Below are positions 1 through 9,876 of a DNA stretch of 64,000 nucleotides, piece by piece. This DNA is from Stachybotrys elegans. Lineage: Eukaryota > Ascomycota > Sordariomycetes > Hypocreales > Stachybotryaceae. The stretch lies in contig JAGPNK010000042.1 in NCBI GenBank assembly GCA_020746835.1, positions 40,522-104,521 on the forward strand. The letters run 5' to 3'. The first letter of the stretch is position 1. Every line of letters starts with the position of its first letter. The notes under the pieces were generated by a model that saw only the letters and a list, made by a program, of their open reading frames with translations, was not told the origin of the DNA and made no database searches. Made by a program: the position numbers and the translations under genes.

Positions 1-510
1 CAACAATTTCCGGGTCCATCTGATTCGGTGAGGTCAGCTTGCTGATAGGCGGAGCGTTGAAATTGGGAAGTTATGCTAGTGAGACGTGATGGGAATAAAC
101 ATAAGGCTCTTGTGCCGATGGTTGATGCTGATCGGAAGAGGATAAATATAAGTCCGGTTAGCCTAGCAACATCACTTCCAACCACTCTTTCTAGGCATAC
201 AATGCATCGAGGGATGCGAAGGCCTTGGTCGCCTGGGTGAAGGTCATTAGACACTGCTACGGCTACAAAATAGCGGATACAATGGCACAGGGAGAAAGTA
301 ATATATTGATTCTTTGTTTCTGCTGACTATTTCAAAAGTTATACTTCGTAATCTTTTATTCCTCAATTGGTTTATCCTCTTGGCATGTCATAGCATCATC
401 TGAAGGTAGTACTGGTGCAGGGACCCTTATACACTCATCCCAGTCTTGTAGTTCTAGGACACTCTTCAAACGAGCCCGCTTCTCCATACGTGAACCTTGA
501 GTGTCCTGGC
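1..510. other. Intergenic, no gene recognised
   Basis: No reading frame with coding character or splice structure was seen. A short open frame at 415-636 on the plus strand is antisense to the second exon of the adjacent minus-strand gene and is not supported. Confidence 0.5.
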
Positions 511-1195
511 CTAGCAGTTGTAATAGGAATTCTGATACATGTTCTGGTCGATGTGTGTCAGTCGTATGTAGCCGGTGTAGAATGGAAAGGCCTGCATACC
601 ACCAAGCTTAGCCATGCTCTTGGGAGTCACCCTTGACTGCTTTGCTGCTCTATGGACTGTCTCAACCATGGTAGGAGTAGGTGCAAGGATATCGCGCTTA
701 AGATCTGACCATTCATTTCTAGCTATTGTAAGCATATGCTGGTTGCATATAGAGTTGTAGATATAGTTTGGCTCGTTACCTGACCATATGTATCTGGAGC
801 GATAGCTCCGTCAACTGCGTTCTTATGTCGGCCATCTCGTTTTTCACGACGTCTTGTATGGCTGGGGTGATAGTTCCTTGTAGATGCAGCAACTTCTCTA
901 TGGTTTCGGACGTCTTGTCTCCAGTAGTGGACTGGAAATCGGTTGATATTCGAAGGTGTAGGTCAGCCAAGAGTTTTCTTATTTCGGACACTTCATCTTT
1001 CGTGGCGGTTGCGGTTCGGGCGATGTTGGCCATGTAGGCAGGAGGGTCATATTCGTATTGGGCAGCTTGCTGGTAGAAGCGCAGAGCTCGGGTTAGGGTT
1101 GTGATTCCTCCCAATACATCATCCTTGGCTTCAGAGAGGGGTTTGCGTGGGCGGGGTGTAGGCGGGCGGATTGGGGTTGTGTCCGGGATATCCAT
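511..1195 (-). CDS. Hypothetical helical protein, two exons, 207 aa
   Basis: I do not recognise the family. Exon 1 is 780-1195 and exon 2 is 511-718. The join uses a GTAACG donor and a CTAG acceptor, and the frame runs on for 208 codons. The N-terminus is proline-rich (about residues 8-18). The middle (about 25-140) is strongly helical, with charged and hydrophobic residues spaced as in a coiled coil. The C-terminus is more polar and aromatic. There is no signal peptide or membrane segment. It lies head-to-head with the plus-strand gene starting at 1428, so the 230 bp between them may hold both promoters. Function cannot be inferred. Confidence 0.55.
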
Positions 1196-1297
1196 GATGG
1201 CTTGTATCGAGACTTTGAGTATTGAATGGGTCGGGTTGACGATATGTCAAGTAATAGGTTGAGGCCAGCTGTCCATGAGTAGCCTCTTAATAGATGG

Positions 1298-1427
1298 TAA
1301 ATATATGTTCCGATCCGTAATTCAGGTTGTCTCAGTTAACCACATTTTTTTTATCTTCTCCCTGCGGAAGCTGCTAGACCGCCTTTTCCATATCCTACAT
1401 TACTGAGTACCATATTGGACAGGACAG
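1298..1427 (+). promoter_or_regulatory. Promoter copy 1, duplicated at 4285-4410
   Basis: The roughly 125 bp before the ATG at 1428 match the 125 bp before the ATG at 4411. The shared blocks include an ATATATGTTCC core, a CTTCTCCCT pyrimidine tract, a GCTAGACCGC block and a TATCCTACATT block just before the start. The genes behind them are paralogues, so the duplication carried its upstream region along. The conserved blocks are the best candidates for the core promoter and 5' leader. Confidence 0.6.
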
Positions 1428-2274
1428 ATGGCATTGAAGAAGAAGAAGAAAGGAGCTTTGGCAATAGTTCCCATGGAGGAAGCACCAGATGCGATGCCAA
1501 AACCAGGGTCAGAGATACCCAGCGTGGCAGGCATACCGATCGAACGCCAATTAGTCGAGGACAGGATTGCCAGCGGCAACGAAGAGCACCCTACATCAGC
1601 AGCAAAAGCCAAAGAAGGTATAGTACTATGAATGAGACGTTATCGGGATAAATAACTAATACATACTGGTAGAAGCCGTTGTGCATGAGTCGATCTTCCT
1701 GCCGTTCGTTACGCAATTTTCGTTGCTGGAGAGAATCCAGAAGCTTTTGGAGCAAGCATTATTTACATACGGCAAAGTATCGATGTCAGATATGTTGAAG
1801 GATAAGGGGTGGGAGTGTGCGGAAATGGTCCATCTCTCAACTTGGGCAGACATACTAAGCGAACGGCGAGGCGATATAAATATGACAATCGACGGAACCA
1901 GCTACGAGGCTGACTACGATGCAATACTGCAAGCAATGCGGGATATACGAGCAGTTTTGGTAAACCGTGCACCGACCGACACGGCAGAAATACGACGACT
2001 ATTACACTCGAGTTATCAGATTGTTGCGATGCTACGGCAGACAGAATGCAGAGAGGCTCTTGCATTGCTGCGTTCACGAGTGGACGTCAAACTAAAAATA
2101 GCAGAAAGGGAATGGAGGATTTTGCATTGTAGAGCAGAGGCAAGGCTGAAAGAAATCCGAGACAAAAGGGCACAGCTGGACCAGCTGGAGGAGAACTCTA
2201 GAAAAGAACTAGCGTATGACATGAAGCAGGTTCACAAGCGGGCAGTAGATAGATTCATGGATCAACTGTTCTAG
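1428..2274 (+). CDS. Hypothetical protein, paralogue of the gene at 4411, 263 aa
   Basis: Exon 1 is 1428-1617 and exon 2 is 1673-2274. The intron has a GTATAG donor, a CTAAT branch and a TAG acceptor. The N-terminal 60 residues start with a lysine run and are otherwise low-complexity. The second exon encodes an almost all-helical domain, with long charged helices in the last 80 residues that look like a coiled coil. It shares intron position, length and many residues with the downstream copy (for example the MVHLS..A.IL motif in both), which supports it as a real gene. No signal peptide or membrane segment was seen. The family and function are unknown. Confidence 0.7.
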
Positions 2275-2342
2275 GGAATGTTATAAGACAAATAGTATGC
2301 TATAATTGGATATAGTCTGGTTCCAAGAAATGTTCATTCTGA

Positions 2343-2817
2343 TTAATGTATCCCATTCTCGTATAGATATTTGATGATCTCATGGCCCAGGGCACCGGTG
2401 TCATTAAGCAAGTCTTTGAAAGTGTCGTCTTGAAGCAGGTGCTTTCGATTTCGGTGGAATATATGAATAAGGGCGGTTCTCAGGGGTTCGAAGCAGTCGA
2501 GCATATCTGCGAAGGCTTCATGAATAGCTTCGACAATGTCGGGTGACTGAACGGTTATTGTCCTTGAATCGAAGGCCTTGAGTTTGGATAGTGAAAGTTC
2601 TTTAAGATCGTCTACAAAGTAGACTTGGTCGAGCTTGTAGACCAGAACGTGGATTAGGATTGGAGCTAGGTTACTGGAAGTCAGAGGGGGTTGATGGGCT
2701 TGGCAAAATGCTGGGTCGGCAGGTTTTCAGGATCATAGTTCAGGTAATAAAAGAAGGCAAGCATGCAGTGGACGGCAACGGGGATGCTCGCATGTCAGGT
2801 CGATGGCCTAGAAAGGT
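2343..2817 (-). pseudogene. BTB/POZ-domain fragment broken by frameshifts
   Basis: Read on the minus strand from 2817, after a plausible CTAG acceptor, three frames together give the second half of a fungal BTB/POZ domain. They show an AIDL start, a VAVHCMLAFFYYLNYD helix, then a LIHVLVYKLDQVYFVDDLKE block and a helical tail to a TAA stop at 2343. Two single-base frameshifts are needed, near 2785 and near 2695. The N-terminal half of the BTB fold was not found upstream. BTB proteins normally mediate dimerisation or act as cullin-3 adaptors. This copy is truncated and shifted, so it is called a relic. Confidence 0.65.
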
Positions 2818-3062
2818 TTAGGGGGAGGAATATAGTATTGGGTTGGTGAGGAGATATGATAGAGGTAGGTGAGTAGGGTTATAAGATAGATTAATAGTTA
2901 AAGCGAGGTATCAAATGTGGTAGAGGGTAGGGAGCAGGTACCATAGTCCTCTATATAGGGCGATTGCAGTGACAGGTTGGCATTATATTAAACGTGAGGC
3001 TCTGGAGTGTAGGAAATAACTTGATGCATTATAGTCCTCCCTGCTTTCGTTTATATCTTGGC

Positions 3063-4109
3063 CTAGACCATTTTTATCCAATGCTCCACCTGCTCTTTCA
3101 TCATCTGTTCGACGCCGGCCGTGGAACTCTTACTAGTTTTAAATCCCGTCTTGCGGGGCTTGGGCCAGTAAGATGTAATGTTTGTTTGTGCACGGGAGTG
3201 CTTCAGGATTTTGTGTATAGAGAAGCGGCCTTGAAACATGGTTATCAAATCTTGGACAACTGGTGCAATAACCCGAATAGCATCTTGTGTGGGCCAGTCT
3301 ATGCCGGTAAGTTGCCCATCGCCGATAAGGTGGATATCGACAGATTGGAGATTACTACACTCAAGGAGGATGCGAAGCTGATGTAGTATGTTGCTGCATT
3401 CTTGTTGGGTCCGGGCCCGCAACTCAGTTGGGATTGTAACGGTGATTCGTCGGACAAGCGCGGTTATAGGTTCATTGAGTTCTGTAGTGTTGTTTGGGTT
3501 GTAGAAAAAGTCATGTAGCAGGTAATGTGATACAGTGAAAGCGTTCTCGGTATATCGTATTTTGGCCGCGTCCTTCAGTTCGTTCGTAGCGTGTTTCGCC
3601 CTGAGAAATGCTTGGACAAGTTGCCAACTGATGAGCGCATCATATTGTATAGGTTGACCACTGAGTGGTACCAAGTATTTCCGCATAGTGTTGTAAGAGG
3701 TATCCGGGTTGAGCATGTCTGGGTAGTCTTCAGGGTATGGGATGTGATTGGTGAATTTGGACATGGTAGAGTCCGTGTTTGCGTCCCTAAGCCTCCCTGT
3801 TTTATTCTTGGCAGAATTCGCAAGGTTATCATCGGTAGCGTCTTCGTCGGAATATTCTGATTTGGCAGCGATCTCCTCGACATCGCCTTCGTCAGGATAT
3901 GCTGGTTCGGCAGTGGGTTCCTTGACAGCGTCTTCGTCGGGATATGCTGGTTCGGCAGTGGGTTCCTTGACAGCGTCTTCGTCGGGATATGATGGTTCGG
4001 CAGTGGTTTCCTCAATAGCGTCTTCGTCGGGATATGATGGTATAGCTACGTGGACGAACCCATATGGCGTAGGAACTTGCCTTGAGTCATATAAACTACC
4101 GGGCCGCAT
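3063..4109 (-). CDS. Hypothetical protein with N-terminal 15-aa tandem repeats, 348 aa
   Basis: One open frame from an ATG at 4109. Residues 25-84 are four 15-residue acidic repeats (consensus AYPDEDAVKEPTAEP), followed by a decayed fifth. The remaining 250 residues look globular and mostly helical, with no signal peptide, membrane segment or recognised motif. The C-terminus is basic. The repeat part is probably disordered and surface exposed. The gene sits between the two paralogues at 1428 and 4411, on the opposite strand, and ends about 250 bp from the BTB relic. I do not recognise the family. Confidence 0.55.
   Translation of the reverse strand: MRPGSLYDSRQVPTPYGFVHVAIPSYPDEDAIEETTAEPSYPDEDAVKEPTAEPAYPDEDAVKEPTAEPAYPDEGDVEEIAAKSEYSDEDATDDNLANSAKNKTGRLRDANTDSTMSKFTNHIPYPEDYPDMLNPDTSYNTMRKYLVPLSGQPIQYDALISWQLVQAFLRAKHATNELKDAAKIRYTENAFTVSHYLLHDFFYNPNNTTELNEPITALVRRITVTIPTELRARTQQECSNILHQLRILLECSNLQSVDIHLIGDGQLTGIDWPTQDAIRVIAPVVQDLITMFQGRFSIHKILKHSRAQTNITSYWPKPRKTGFKTSKSSTAGVEQMMKEQVEHWIKMV
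3816..4037 (-). repeat. Coding minisatellite, 45-bp unit
   Basis: Four near-identical 45-bp units lie at 3858-4037 and a degenerate fifth extends to about 3816. The unit length is a multiple of three, so copy-number changes would keep the frame of the host gene (3063-4109). The units differ mainly at a few third positions and short substitutions. Confidence 0.85.
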
Positions 4110-4284
4110 TATATCTCTTGTAAATCATAGGCTTAAGTCGTGGGTCGAGGACAGGGCTGTGTCGGCAAGCAGACAAGTACTGACTGTATTAATATATTAT
4201 ACAATAAAGTATTGGAGAGGTTAAGTGGCGGTGAGACTACCCATCGGGTACGGCCAGAAATTTACTAGAGTTTGTGAATCAAGG

Positions 4285-4410
4285 GTTAATATATGTTCCG
4301 GTCCGTAAACTGACCTGTCTCAGATACATACATATCTTTCTTCTTCTCCCTACTGAAGCTACTAGACCGCTTTTTCTATATCCTACATTGTTTATTACCT
4401 TATCGAGCAG
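4285..4410 (+). promoter_or_regulatory. Promoter copy 2, duplicated from or to 1298-1427
   Basis: This is the upstream region of the paralogue at 4411. It carries the same ordered blocks as 1298-1427 up to the start codon, separated by small substitutions and indels. Similarity falls off upstream of about 4285. Confidence 0.6.
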
Positions 4411-5283
4411 ATGGCAATCACGAAGCAGACGAGAAAAGGAGCTCCAGCGATGGGCCCCATGGAGGAAGTACCAAACGCGATGACCTGCCCAACAACACCA
4501 GATTCCGAGAGACGTTGCGTGGCAGGCACGCCGGGCGAATGCCAAATACTCGAAGATAAGACTGTTGCCAGCAACAACAAGCAACCTGTATCGGAGAAAC
4601 AGAGCGAAGAGGGTATATTCCCGTGAATGAGACGGAGACGTTAAAGGGATAATAGGCTAATACATATAATGGTAGATGCCATTGTTCAGGAGCTGATGTT
4701 CTTGCCATTCGATACCGAATCTAAGTTACTGAGGATAGTCGAGGAGCTCTTGGAGCAAGCATGTTTCGCCTATGGTAGAGCAACCATGGCGGACATGATG
4801 CAGAGAAAGGGGTGGAAGTGTGCTTCAATGGTGCATCTCTCAGAATGGGCAGGCATATTAAGGGTACGGCGAAACGACATGAAGACGACGATCGATGAGG
4901 ATAACTACGAGGTCATACTACGAGCAATGAAGGAAATCCGAGGGGTGTTGGTGGAACGTACACCAGTTGACACGGTGAAGCTTGATGAGCTACTACTTTC
5001 GAGTTGTAAGCTTGTTAAAATGCTGGGCCAGACAGAATACGTCAGGGGTATTACGTGGCTCCATCAGCAGGTACATGAGGCTATAAGCACCCTAGGGCTA
5101 GATGTAGAACCCTTTTATACTAAGGCAAGGGGTGTGCATAGGGAAATCCAAGAGCAAAGGGTAAAGCTGAAGATTCAGGAAGAGCAAAATAGGGAAGAGC
5201 TACGCAGTGTTCAAGAAAGATTGGAAGAACTAGCGGCTAAGAACGTAGATATGTTACTTGCGGAGTTTAGGAAGAGATATTAA
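4411..5283 (+). CDS. Hypothetical protein, paralogue of the gene at 1428, 269 aa
   Basis: Exon 1 is 4411-4612 and exon 2 is 4676-5283, with a GTATAT donor and a GTAG acceptor at the same place as in the 1428 gene. Exon 2 matches that gene along its length, including the LLEQA.F.YG and MVHLS..A.IL segments and a charged helical C-terminus rich in Lys, Glu and Gln. The proteins have diverged more at their low-complexity N-termini. There is no signal peptide or membrane segment. The function is unknown. The gene ends about 75 bp before the left end of the pogo-like element. Confidence 0.7.
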
Positions 5284-5358
5284 ATTTGAGTAGGTTGTCT
5301 GAGTTTACACCGAATAATAACATGGCGAAGACAAATAAAAATGAAAAGTCCCTTACTA

Positions 5359-7882
5359 CCGTAGGAACTCGAAAAATTGAGAATGACTGCGGAGCCCGTG
5401 GCGCCGCCACTGCCCACAAAACAGGCGCACACCTTACTTCCTATAGTAACGCGCTTTGATCAGCGATTGAGCCCCAATATCAAATGACGCATTGGAAATA
5501 TGTAAATTCCGTAGCATCCGCTTAAATCTGCATTATGAAGCCTCAGAGATGCATTGACAATGCCGCCGTTGCAGCAGGTTGACCCAAATGTTCAGAGGGC
5601 GCGCCCTCCACGCGCTGCAAAGCTGAAGCCTGGCCCCAAGCCAAAATCGGTATATGAGCTCCCTCCAAGAGCGTACAAGGAACGTATCCGGCCTAAGGTG
5701 CATCGCCAGAAGCGGTTCAGAGCAGAAGTTCTCCATTTCTTGGCATTTCACCGCATCTACGATCCTCAAGCTCCTTTGAACAGCAGACGAGTCACCGTCA
5801 AGGGTGGTTATCGTGCCCCATACTTCCGCGAGGCAGAAGCATTCTTCAGAGTTCCTCTTAAGACGATATCCGGTTGGTGGCGTAAGAGAGACAACTTTGG
5901 GCTCTTAGAACACCGTTCATGGAGACCCCGTTGGCCGGACCTTGAGGAGAGACTCTTTAGAGACTTCCTCGCCCAAAGAAAGGAAGGAAAGATCGCCACA
6001 ACATCGTGGTTTCGCGCACGAGCTCGGAGTATCTTTGCAGAGCTGAATCCTGGTGTTGAGCAGCTATTCACCTTCTCCAACGGCTGGTGGAACAGCTTCA
6101 AGAAACGCTGCAACATCGTATGCAGAAGAATCACCAAACAAGCAACTCAGAGACCCGAGGATTCCCTAAAAATTGTTCTAAATTTCCTCCGCTTTGTCAA
6201 GAGAGTTTCCCAAGGCTCCAAGCCCCCAAGTCCTTTCCCAGAGCTCCTAAATATGCGGTTACGCTTCGAAACATGTTGTATCGTCAATCTTGATGAGACG
6301 CCGGTCCCTTTCCAATTTCTTGATGGTCGCACATGGGATGTCTGCGGCGTAAAGACCGTAGCCGGAAAAGCAGATCGTTCTGGCTGGAACAAATGCCAAT
6401 CGACTCTAATACTATATATTTTCGCTGATGGGTTGTTCCGTAGCCTTCTGGAGGGCCAGAAGCTTGGAGAACAGCCTCAGCAACCTCTCCGGTTGAAGCC
6501 AAAGTTGATCTTCAAAGGATCATCAAGAGGGAAACTCTGGGAGCAAGAGCATAACTATTATGCGCCTGACGTCACTGTCGAGTTCAATCCAACTGCATAT
6601 AACAACGAGGAGCTATTTTTGAAGTGGATTAATGACGAATATTTGCCCTCTCTGCCCGAAGGCAAGGATAATCTCTTGGTATACGATGTTGCAACTTTTC
6701 ATAAGACTGAGGAGATCAAAACCGCTCTCAAGACCAAGAGAGTCACCACAGCGATGATCCCGCCGGGCCTCACAAGTTTGCTTCAACCATTGGATACAGC
6801 TATTAACGGACCATTCAAGCGTTGGTTACGCGATGAAGCTGACCTATACACCCAGAAACGCGAGGATGAAGGAGAAACTGAGTGGACTGTGCGAGAGAAG
6901 CGGATCATGACTACTTGGATTGTCTCTACTACTATGAAAACCCTAGAATCCAAAGCTCAGCTTGTCGCGAAGGCATTCAAGGATTGCGGCATTAGTATCC
7001 TTCCAGACGGGTCTGAGGATTTCAAAATCAACATCAAAGATATCTCTAAAGATCAGATTGATCTCTCTGGATGGGAAAATATCGAGGAAATCATCATCAA
7101 AGACGAGGAGCTTGTCCCGGCCTCTCAAGACCTTGACGAGCTTATCGTCGCCGGCGATGACGATGACCCAGAGCTACGCCTGAGTCTTCTGAAGGTAAAG
7201 GAGTTACAGCATCTACTTGAATCAGCAAAGCTTTCAACGTCAGGAAATAAGAAGACTCTATGTGAACGGCTTTGCGAGTACCTAAGGGAAAAGGATGACG
7301 ATGATCCGGCTAAAGACACAATTGTAGTAGCGATAGATGACTCAGGCGAGGAAGATGACCCTACTTGTGATGTCTGACAAGCTTAATAGTAATATGCATA
7401 TTCGAGCCAGCCTATCGTGGCAATGCTCCCACCGCATTCCTTGATCTTCAACCATACATAAACAACGCTGCTTACATTAGAGGAGCTCATCAACAGCACC
7501 ACGACTTCTCCTTCGCCTGCCCATGATGCCGACCTTTTAGAGCAAGGGAAATGCCCGTTTCGACACCCGGTAACGAGGGCTCATGGTATTCAAGTTGATA
7601 AACGCTGCCGAGCTTGAAGCAGGCCTCGTTTTCGAAATCTCGGGTCATAACTAAGCAGTAGCGACGTCTCTAACAACACAAATATCATATCAATAGAGCC
7701 AGCTTCAGGCATCTTAAGGGCTTTAATTGCAGCATGGTCAGCAGGGTCAAGAAGGTGGTCAGGGATGATGTTACATTGTAGTCAAGATTCGGTTGCTAAT
7801 AAAGTTAGGTGGCGCTGAACCCGTTGCGCCATTTCGCCACTAGCGGCTCCGCAGTCATTCTCAATTTTTCGAGTTCCTACGG
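5359..7882 (+). mobile_element. Complete pogo-like (Tc1/mariner) DNA transposon, 2524 bp
   Basis: The element starts CCGTAGGAAC and ends with its reverse complement. The terminal inverted repeats 5359-5396 and 7845-7882 are identical over 38 bp. Each end is flanked by TA (5357-5358 and 7883-7884), the TA duplication expected of the Tc1/mariner superfamily. Between them is one intact transposase gene. The perfect TIRs and uninterrupted frame suggest recent insertion and possible autonomy. Confidence 0.93.
5560..7377 (+). CDS. Pogo-like DDE transposase with C-terminal SAP domain, 605 aa
   Basis: This is the transposase of the surrounding element, expected to bind the TIRs and cut and rejoin DNA in the nucleus. 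A basic N-terminus and two helix-turn-helix-like regions (about residues 80-185, including a CENP-B-type GWWNSFKKR segment) precede the DDE_1-type catalytic core. The likely acidic triad is D245 (NLDETPVPF), D376 (VYDVATFHK) and D412 (LQPLDTAING), a DD35D spacing. Residues 544-577 fit a SAP DNA-binding helix pair (LKVKELQHLL). The ATG at 5560 is the first in frame. Nothing in the frame looks broken. The family call is firm; the exact clade is not. Confidence 0.9.
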   Translation: MPPLQQVDPNVQRARPPRAAKLKPGPKPKSVYELPPRAYKERIRPKVHRQKRFRAEVLHFLAFHRIYDPQAPLNSRRVTVKGGYRAPYFREAEAFFRVPLKTISGWWRKRDNFGLLEHRSWRPRWPDLEERLFRDFLAQRKEGKIATTSWFRARARSIFAELNPGVEQLFTFSNGWWNSFKKRCNIVCRRITKQATQRPEDSLKIVLNFLRFVKRVSQGSKPPSPFPELLNMRLRFETCCIVNLDETPVPFQFLDGRTWDVCGVKTVAGKADRSGWNKCQSTLILYIFADGLFRSLLEGQKLGEQPQQPLRLKPKLIFKGSSRGKLWEQEHNYYAPDVTVEFNPTAYNNEELFLKWINDEYLPSLPEGKDNLLVYDVATFHKTEEIKTALKTKRVTTAMIPPGLTSLLQPLDTAINGPFKRWLRDEADLYTQKREDEGETEWTVREKRIMTTWIVSTTMKTLESKAQLVAKAFKDCGISILPDGSEDFKINIKDISKDQIDLSGWENIEEIIIKDEELVPASQDLDELIVAGDDDDPELRLSLLKVKELQHLLESAKLSTSGNKKTLCERLCEYLREKDDDDPAKDTIVVAIDDSGEEDDPTCDV

Positions 7883-9096
7883 TATAACCCTAATCCCTAG
7901 TTGCCACCATATCAAAGATTAGGGGCAAGGCTAAGAGCTAGCAGAAGGTAGCAGAGGCTGGGTATAGGGTAGGTTGCCTGTACAGTTGCTAGTCAGGTTG
8001 TTCTTTTGGCTCTTTATCCTCTTAGTCCATCTATCAACACTTGCGGTGTGGTGTGACATTTGGGTCGGCATCACGGAGGGATCAGGTTCATAGTATAGGG
8101 TAGACTGGGCTTTGCCCAGTATAAATAGGCCTCCTTGAGGCAACCAAGAAAACAACAACATGCCGTTCTTTACGTATTTTTGACATGACTTTTAAGATGA
8201 GATTCATTTGATCAATTGATCTACCTATTCAGTTTTCTATTATCACCCTTTGTTTTCGAAGGAATTTCGCAGGTTCCTTCTTCCCTACCTGTTTGGTCGG
8301 ACCTACATTGATAGCTGCCTCGCAGCCCACGATAGCACCAACCGCTTTGTTGTTGGGCATCTGGTCTGTGGTTTTCTCCCCATCACAGCGGTATCAAGAG
8401 TTAGGACCAAGGGTAGGAGCTAGCGGGAAGTAGAAGAGGTAAGGTAAAAGGTAGCTTACCAGGGTCTTGGTCAAGGGTAGGAGACACGGGTAGGGAGCGG
8501 TAGAACTAAGAGATGGAGAGGTTAGAAGAGAGGTGCAGTAATCGAGCTGTGTGGGACTACAAAGCTCTGGATCGAGAGGAGTAACTCAAAACACGAACTT
8601 GCTGTTTTATGGTGTTTAGGGTGATCAGCTTATTCTTATAGCCATCATCCATCATCCATCACTTATCACCCATCATCTATCGGTTATCATCCCTAGTGAG
8701 GCCATGCTACACACTTTTGACTCTAATGTTCAATGTAAGCTGGGGTTTGAGGGCCCGAGCGTTGGAGCCAGATGTATTGGAGTGAGATGATTGGTCCAAA
8801 ACCCCAACCCACTTAGGTTATGGTTTGCGATTGCCAAGTCTAAAAGGCTTTGCCTTAGGGAACGCAAGGCTTCTTTTTCCACGACCTCTCATATTCTACA
8901 GCCCCGAGTCACAGTCCACGACTACAAATCCCATGCCATATATAATGATCATTTTTTGGCCTCTTGCAGCTTAGGACTGCAGCGCATAGACATATAGCTA
9001 GGACCTCGCGTTTAATACGTTTGCAATTTAATAACAAACTAAAACAAGAAGAAACAATACCAAGTTCTATCCCTAAACTCACAGTTTTAAATCGCC
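7883..9096. other. Intergenic, no gene recognised
   Basis: No supported gene. Short features only: an ACTGGGC/GCCCAGT inverted repeat just before a TATAAATA at about 8104-8127, and a run of imperfect CATC/ATC-rich short repeats at 8641-8695. Blocks near 7935-7980 and 8410-8460 resemble each other loosely (GAGCTAGC..AAG), so old repeats may be present. Confidence 0.4.
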
Positions 9097-9339
9097 TCAC
9101 ACCGGTACCAGGCCATTACACGTGTTCACACACAGAGTCTGCCCCGCGGGGGTTCTCAGTCCTATTGCCAATGGCCCGAGGATTGCTCGAGTGGCAGGGT
9201 CCGGAATATGGCGGACGAATGCTTCAAACGCCACAGTGGTGCCTTGATAAGCGGTTAGGCACGCAGGCAAAGAGAAGACCCATGCACGGGCGCTGGAAGC
9301 GAGAGTTGTCGTAATGAGGAGTAGAATTGTGAATTCCAT
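9097..9339 (-). CDS. Small secreted-protein candidate, 80 aa
   Basis: One open frame from an ATG at 9339. Residues 1-19 form a hydrophobic stretch ending SSARA, which reads as a signal peptide. The mature part would be about 60 residues with three cysteines and no recognised domain. Small size, a likely secretion signal and location beside transposons are common in fungal effector candidates, but this is inference and the frame has no intron to support it. A chance open frame remains possible. Confidence 0.35.
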   Translation of the reverse strand: MEFTILLLITTTLASSARAWVFSLPACLTAYQGTTVAFEAFVRHIPDPATRAILGPLAIGLRTPAGQTLCVNTCNGLVPV

Positions 9340-9876
9340 GATTGGATTCGTAGTAAGTAGCTCTAGGAGGGCAATTAGTTCCTCTTCACATTCTATCTAC
9401 GTGCTAAAGAGTATTTCTAACATTAGCCACCGGCTCTAAGCTTTCCTGGATGATCCTGCTCTATTCCGATCCAGGCTAGGGCAGTAGAATGTTTTAGCTT
9501 TGGGCGCCTTGACACGAGGCATCTTCGACTTAAAGCCTAACAGCATCCTATACCTGGACGTTTTCGTCCGTTAGGAAGATGATGCTCAGTATTTTGCAGA
9601 ATACATGGCATATATATCCTGTATCAAGATAATTGCAAGTGTATTAAGGGGTTGACATGAATTACGAATAGAAGACTACTACCATTACGATATCTGGCGT
9701 TTAGATGAGGACTTTGGCTCCATCCTAATTAGTCGCAGAGTAGGTACTGACCCGCATGAGCTAGTTATGGACATGGGAAAGCGAGCAAATGGAAGCGATC
9801 AGTGGATAAACTTAGGAGCTTAGATTTCTTGAGGATTATTAGGACTTCATAATGCCATGCACTGTATTATCCTTAA
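9340..9876. other. Intergenic, nothing recognised
   Basis: No reading frame, repeat or RNA gene could be supported here. Confidence 0.4.

Noticed and set aside
1681..2274. Second exon of the 1428 gene read as a separate gene
   Set aside because: It starts with GTG directly after a 3' splice site, and the paralogue at 4411 has the same two-exon structure.
3748..4224. Ser/Ala/Gly-rich plus-strand frame over the minisatellite
   Set aside because: It is the antisense reading of the 45-bp repeat; the minus frame has a long non-repetitive continuation and an ATG, this one does not.
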